From contig WBZZ01003686.1 of NCBI GenBank assembly GCA_019918135.1, positions 42,501-106,500 of the forward strand: a stretch of DNA of 64,000 nt, read 5' to 3'. Below are positions 60,806 to 64,000 of the stretch, piece by piece; within the stretch, counting starts at the first letter, position 1; every line of letters starts with the position of its first letter. Below the pieces are notes generated by a model, which saw nothing but the letters and a program-made list of their open reading frames with translations, was not told where the DNA came from and ran no database searches. Origin of the DNA: Paulinella micropora (lineage: Eukaryota > Cercozoa > Imbricatea > Euglyphida > Paulinellidae). The translations under genes were made by a program, and so were the position numbers.

Positions 60806-60952
60806 GGTATTGGAGGCTTATGTCCGTTGAGGATATTCCATTAGCTGCATCAGTACGCCTCAGATATAGTAAATCTGCCTTGGAGTGTTGACTGTGACAT
60901 ATTTGAGGGAAATCCCGATGAAAAAACCTAGTCACACTTGCTAAACAGAGTT
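60806..60952 (+). repeat. 3' remnant of repeat R1 and unique sequence
   Basis: TTGGAGGCTTATGTCCGTTG to CAGATATAGTA (about 60808-60870) is a diverged copy of the 3' end of R1; the rest is unique. Confidence 0.5.
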
Positions 60953-61360
60953 CCAGCCCAATGGCCTCAAGGCGTTAAACTGTGACGCCAACTCATAACC
61001 CTTTGGTGGTAGATGCTGGGGAGGAGGGTCGTTGCGCGCGTAAAAGATCTTAAACTCCGCATATGCTGGTTGATAGCCCAGGACCCAGCAGACACCAGAT
61101 TGTTATGGGTGGGGTTTCGAGGCAGCTCTAGCAACCGCGCTTGGTGTATGCACTTGCACATTCGGGGACGTCTTGCAAGAGGTTGCTGGGACTGTGGAAT
61201 AACCTCGGCTTAGTGCAGTCTTGCCCTCAGGAGCTCCATCGGTGGCCCCGATCATCAGGCGAGAGACTGACACGGGGGGTTGGAGGACCTCGAACAAGGG
61301 TGTTGGAGGCTTATGTCCGTTGGGGATATGCCATTAGCTGCATCAGTACGCCTCAGATAT

Positions 61361-61362
<2 letters not shown>
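60953..61362 (+). repeat. Retroposon-like repeat R1, copy 1 (about 410 bp)
   Basis: From CCAGCCCAATGGCCTCAAGG to CGCCTCAGATATAG, then (TTA)n. Practically identical to 61446-61854. No intact ORF; possibly the 3' end of a LINE. Confidence 0.75.
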
Positions 61363-62399
<1,037 letters not shown>

Positions 62400-62666
62400 G
62401 ACACCGTGATAGCCCAGTGGTCAAGTTCTACCATCTGGGCCCTGTCGCCAGTTCGATTCCCGTCGGTGCCACCAGTATTTTCATTGAACATACCGGTCTA
62501 TTTCTGGACCAGTATTTTCATTGAACATACCGGCCCGTCTGGAAGTGTTGGAACTGCCCTTGCGGGGGTGTCATTAGAGCTTATCGTCAATTCTTCGTAC
62601 TCCCCTCACGGGTGAGACGATGGAGGCGCATGTGCAGAAATGCATCAGCCATTGACAGAGAAGCAC

Positions 62667-62705
<39 letters not shown>
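62400..62705 (+). mobile_element. tRNA-derived SINE, copy 1, with (TTA)n tail
   Basis: The head is tRNA-like: A box TAGCCCAGTGG (62410-62420), B box AGTTCGATTCC (62450-62460), and pairing ends CACCG/CGGTG, as in a degenerate tRNA. Next come two tandem CCAGTATTTTCATTGAACAT units, then a 160-bp body ending CATTGACAGAGAAGCAC and the (TTA)n tail. About 268 bp without tail. RNA polymerase III promoter boxes plus a microsatellite tail define a SINE; mobilised by a partner LINE. Confidence 0.85.
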
Positions 62706-62706
<1 letters not shown>

Positions 62707-62974
62707 TTGGACACCGTGATAGCCCAGTGGTCAAGTTCTACCATCTGAGCCCTGTCGCCAGTTCGATTCCCGTCGGTGCCACCAGTATTTTCATTGAACA
62801 TACCGATCCGTCTGGACCAGTATTTTCATTGAACATACCGGCCCGTCTGGAAGTGTTGGAACTGCCCTTGCGGGGGTGTCATTAGAGCTTATCGTCAATT
62901 CTTCGTACTCCCCTCACGGGTGAGACGATGGAGGCGCATGTGCAGAAATGCATCAGCCATTGACAGAGAAGCAC

Positions 62975-63026
<52 letters not shown>
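62706..63026 (+). mobile_element. tRNA-derived SINE, copy 2
   Basis: Same structure; differs from copy 1 at a few sites (CATCTGAGCC, ACCGATCCGTCTGGACC). The tail of copy 1 runs directly into it. Confidence 0.85.
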
Positions 63027-63294
63027 TTGGACACCGTGATAGCCCAGTGGTCAAGTTCTACCATCTGAGCCCTGTCGCCAGTTCGATTCCCGTCGGTGCC
63101 ACCAGTATTTTCATTGAACATACCGATCCGTCTGGACCAGTATTTTCATTGAACATACCGGCCCGTCTGGAAGTGTTGGAACTGCCCTTGCGGGGGTGTC
63201 ATTAGAGCTTATCGTCAATTCTTCGTACTCCCCTCACGGGTGAGACGATGGAGGCGCATGTGCAGAAATGCATCAGCCATTGACAGAGAAGCAC

Positions 63295-63376
<82 letters not shown>
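63027..63376 (+). mobile_element. tRNA-derived SINE, copy 3
   Basis: Identical by eye to copy 2 apart from tail length, so 2 and 3 probably arose by tandem duplication, not separate insertion. Confidence 0.85.
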
Positions 63377-63644
63377 TTGGTTTAGCACTCTGGGCAAATA
63401 TATATCTGAGCCAACGGCGGGAGGGGGAGGGGAATTTGTAAAAAATAAAACAAACTTCTCCCTTCCCCCGCCCGCGGGGAAAATTTTTCTGTGACGCTGG
63501 CTCAGAATTTTTCAACCAGTAATTTTTTTTCAATGAAGAAAAACCGCCACTCAATCCTGCAAATTTTTTTGCCTGCAGGCGTTGGCACAAAATTTGTTGG
63601 GATTTTGCGACCCTTGGAAAGGCGACAACTGCAACTCCACTACA

Positions 63645-63647
<3 letters not shown>
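63377..63647. repeat. Rpt2 unit between SINE copies
   Basis: GAGCCAACGGCGGGAGGG, CCTGCAGGCGTTGG and TTTTGCGACCCTTGGAAAG, as at 60.06-60.48 kb. Confidence 0.65.
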
Positions 63648-63720
<73 letters not shown>

Positions 63721-63721
<1 letters not shown>

Positions 63722-64000
63722 GGACACCGTGATAGCCCAGTGGTCAAGTTCTACCATCTGGGCCCTGTCGCCAGTTCGATTCCCGTCGGTGCCACCAGTA
63801 TTTTCATTGAACATACCGGTCTATTTCTGGACCAGTATTTTCATTGAACATACCGGCCCTTCTGGAAGTGTTGGAACTGCCCTTGCGGGGGTGTCATTAG
63901 AGCTTATCGTCAATTCTTCGTACTCCCCTCACGGGTGAGACGATGGAGGCGCATGTGCAGAAATGCATCAGCCATTGACAGAGAAGCACTATTATTATTA
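63721..64000 (+). mobile_element. tRNA-derived SINE, copy 4 (runs off the window)
   Basis: Same type as copy 1 (GGTCTATTTCTGG variant), starting at GGACACCGTGATAGCCC after a (TTA)n tract; its tail begins at about 63989 and continues past the window. Confidence 0.85.

Noticed and set aside
62404-62472. A real tRNA gene
   Set aside because: A and B boxes are present, but the anticodon arm and acceptor are degenerate, and the sequence continues into a SINE body with a (TTA)n tail in four copies.

Overview
The window is eukaryotic chromosomal DNA with one large young insertion. The host DNA (about 1-30.6 kb and 51.5-64 kb) is GC-rich and crowded with homopolymer G/C runs, microsatellites, satellites, foldbacks and dispersed repeats. 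A tRNA-derived SINE family with (TTA)n tails and a LINE-type C-terminus (FKKLLNTYLL) near 55.6 kb mark it as eukaryotic. I cannot name the organism; no intron-rich gene or rRNA is visible.

The AT-rich block at 30609-51509 is a Polinton/Maverick element of about 20.9 kb. It has 289-bp terminal inverted repeats that are almost identical, AG...CT termini and a near-perfect 6-bp target duplication (TCCGAA/TTCGAA). It carries an rve integrase, protein-primed DNA polymerase B, FtsK/HerA-type packaging ATPase, adenain-like protease, penton and double-jelly-roll major capsid genes. It also has two large virion-surface proteins (one with an S74 chaperone tail), a 2-TM protein, twin ExoX-C-like proteins, a DUF5754-like protein and small zinc-finger genes. 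The set of parts is complete; a few genes (about three) look interrupted. Age appears low.

The most unusual signal in the element is a family of about 20-bp palindromes of the form ATCTC-NN-AC..GT-NN-GAGAT. The NN pairs co-vary (GG/CC, CA/TG, AA/TT). Four of the five copies lie inside open reading frames, in two cases encoding a similar short linker (EYLQ[HP]VGDK). They resemble genic palindromic insertions. A second palindrome family (ATGTTGAWTTT...) sits mostly between genes. Both TIRs also encode a small C-x-C/H-x3-H zinc finger.

Left host arm: a repeat field (1-3.4 kb) with a foldback MITE at 3458-3737; then an inverted pair of 2.8-kb cassettes (4661-7447 and 18108-20898), each carrying a CoiA-like nuclease gene and a MYND-like gene, intact on the right and decayed on the left. 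Between them lie two 1.2-1.4-kb direct repeats (C, C') and pieces (B, D) of an unclassified degenerate mobile element with a C48/Ulp1-like protease region. B and D abut the same cassette/repeat junction and are probably two halves of one insertion split by an inversion. From 21 to 30 kb there is an AN1-like small zinc protein, a BRO-N-like fragment followed by a perfect hairpin, a 1-kb segmental duplication and two dispersed repeat families.

Right host arm: tandem repeats, a 2.6-kb CA-rich satellite, a LINE 3' fragment, a (GT)n block, a PrimPol-like primase locus whose middle third is inverted relative to its two ends (57.9-60.05 kb), and a cluster of retroposons with (TTA)n tails ending in four SINE copies.
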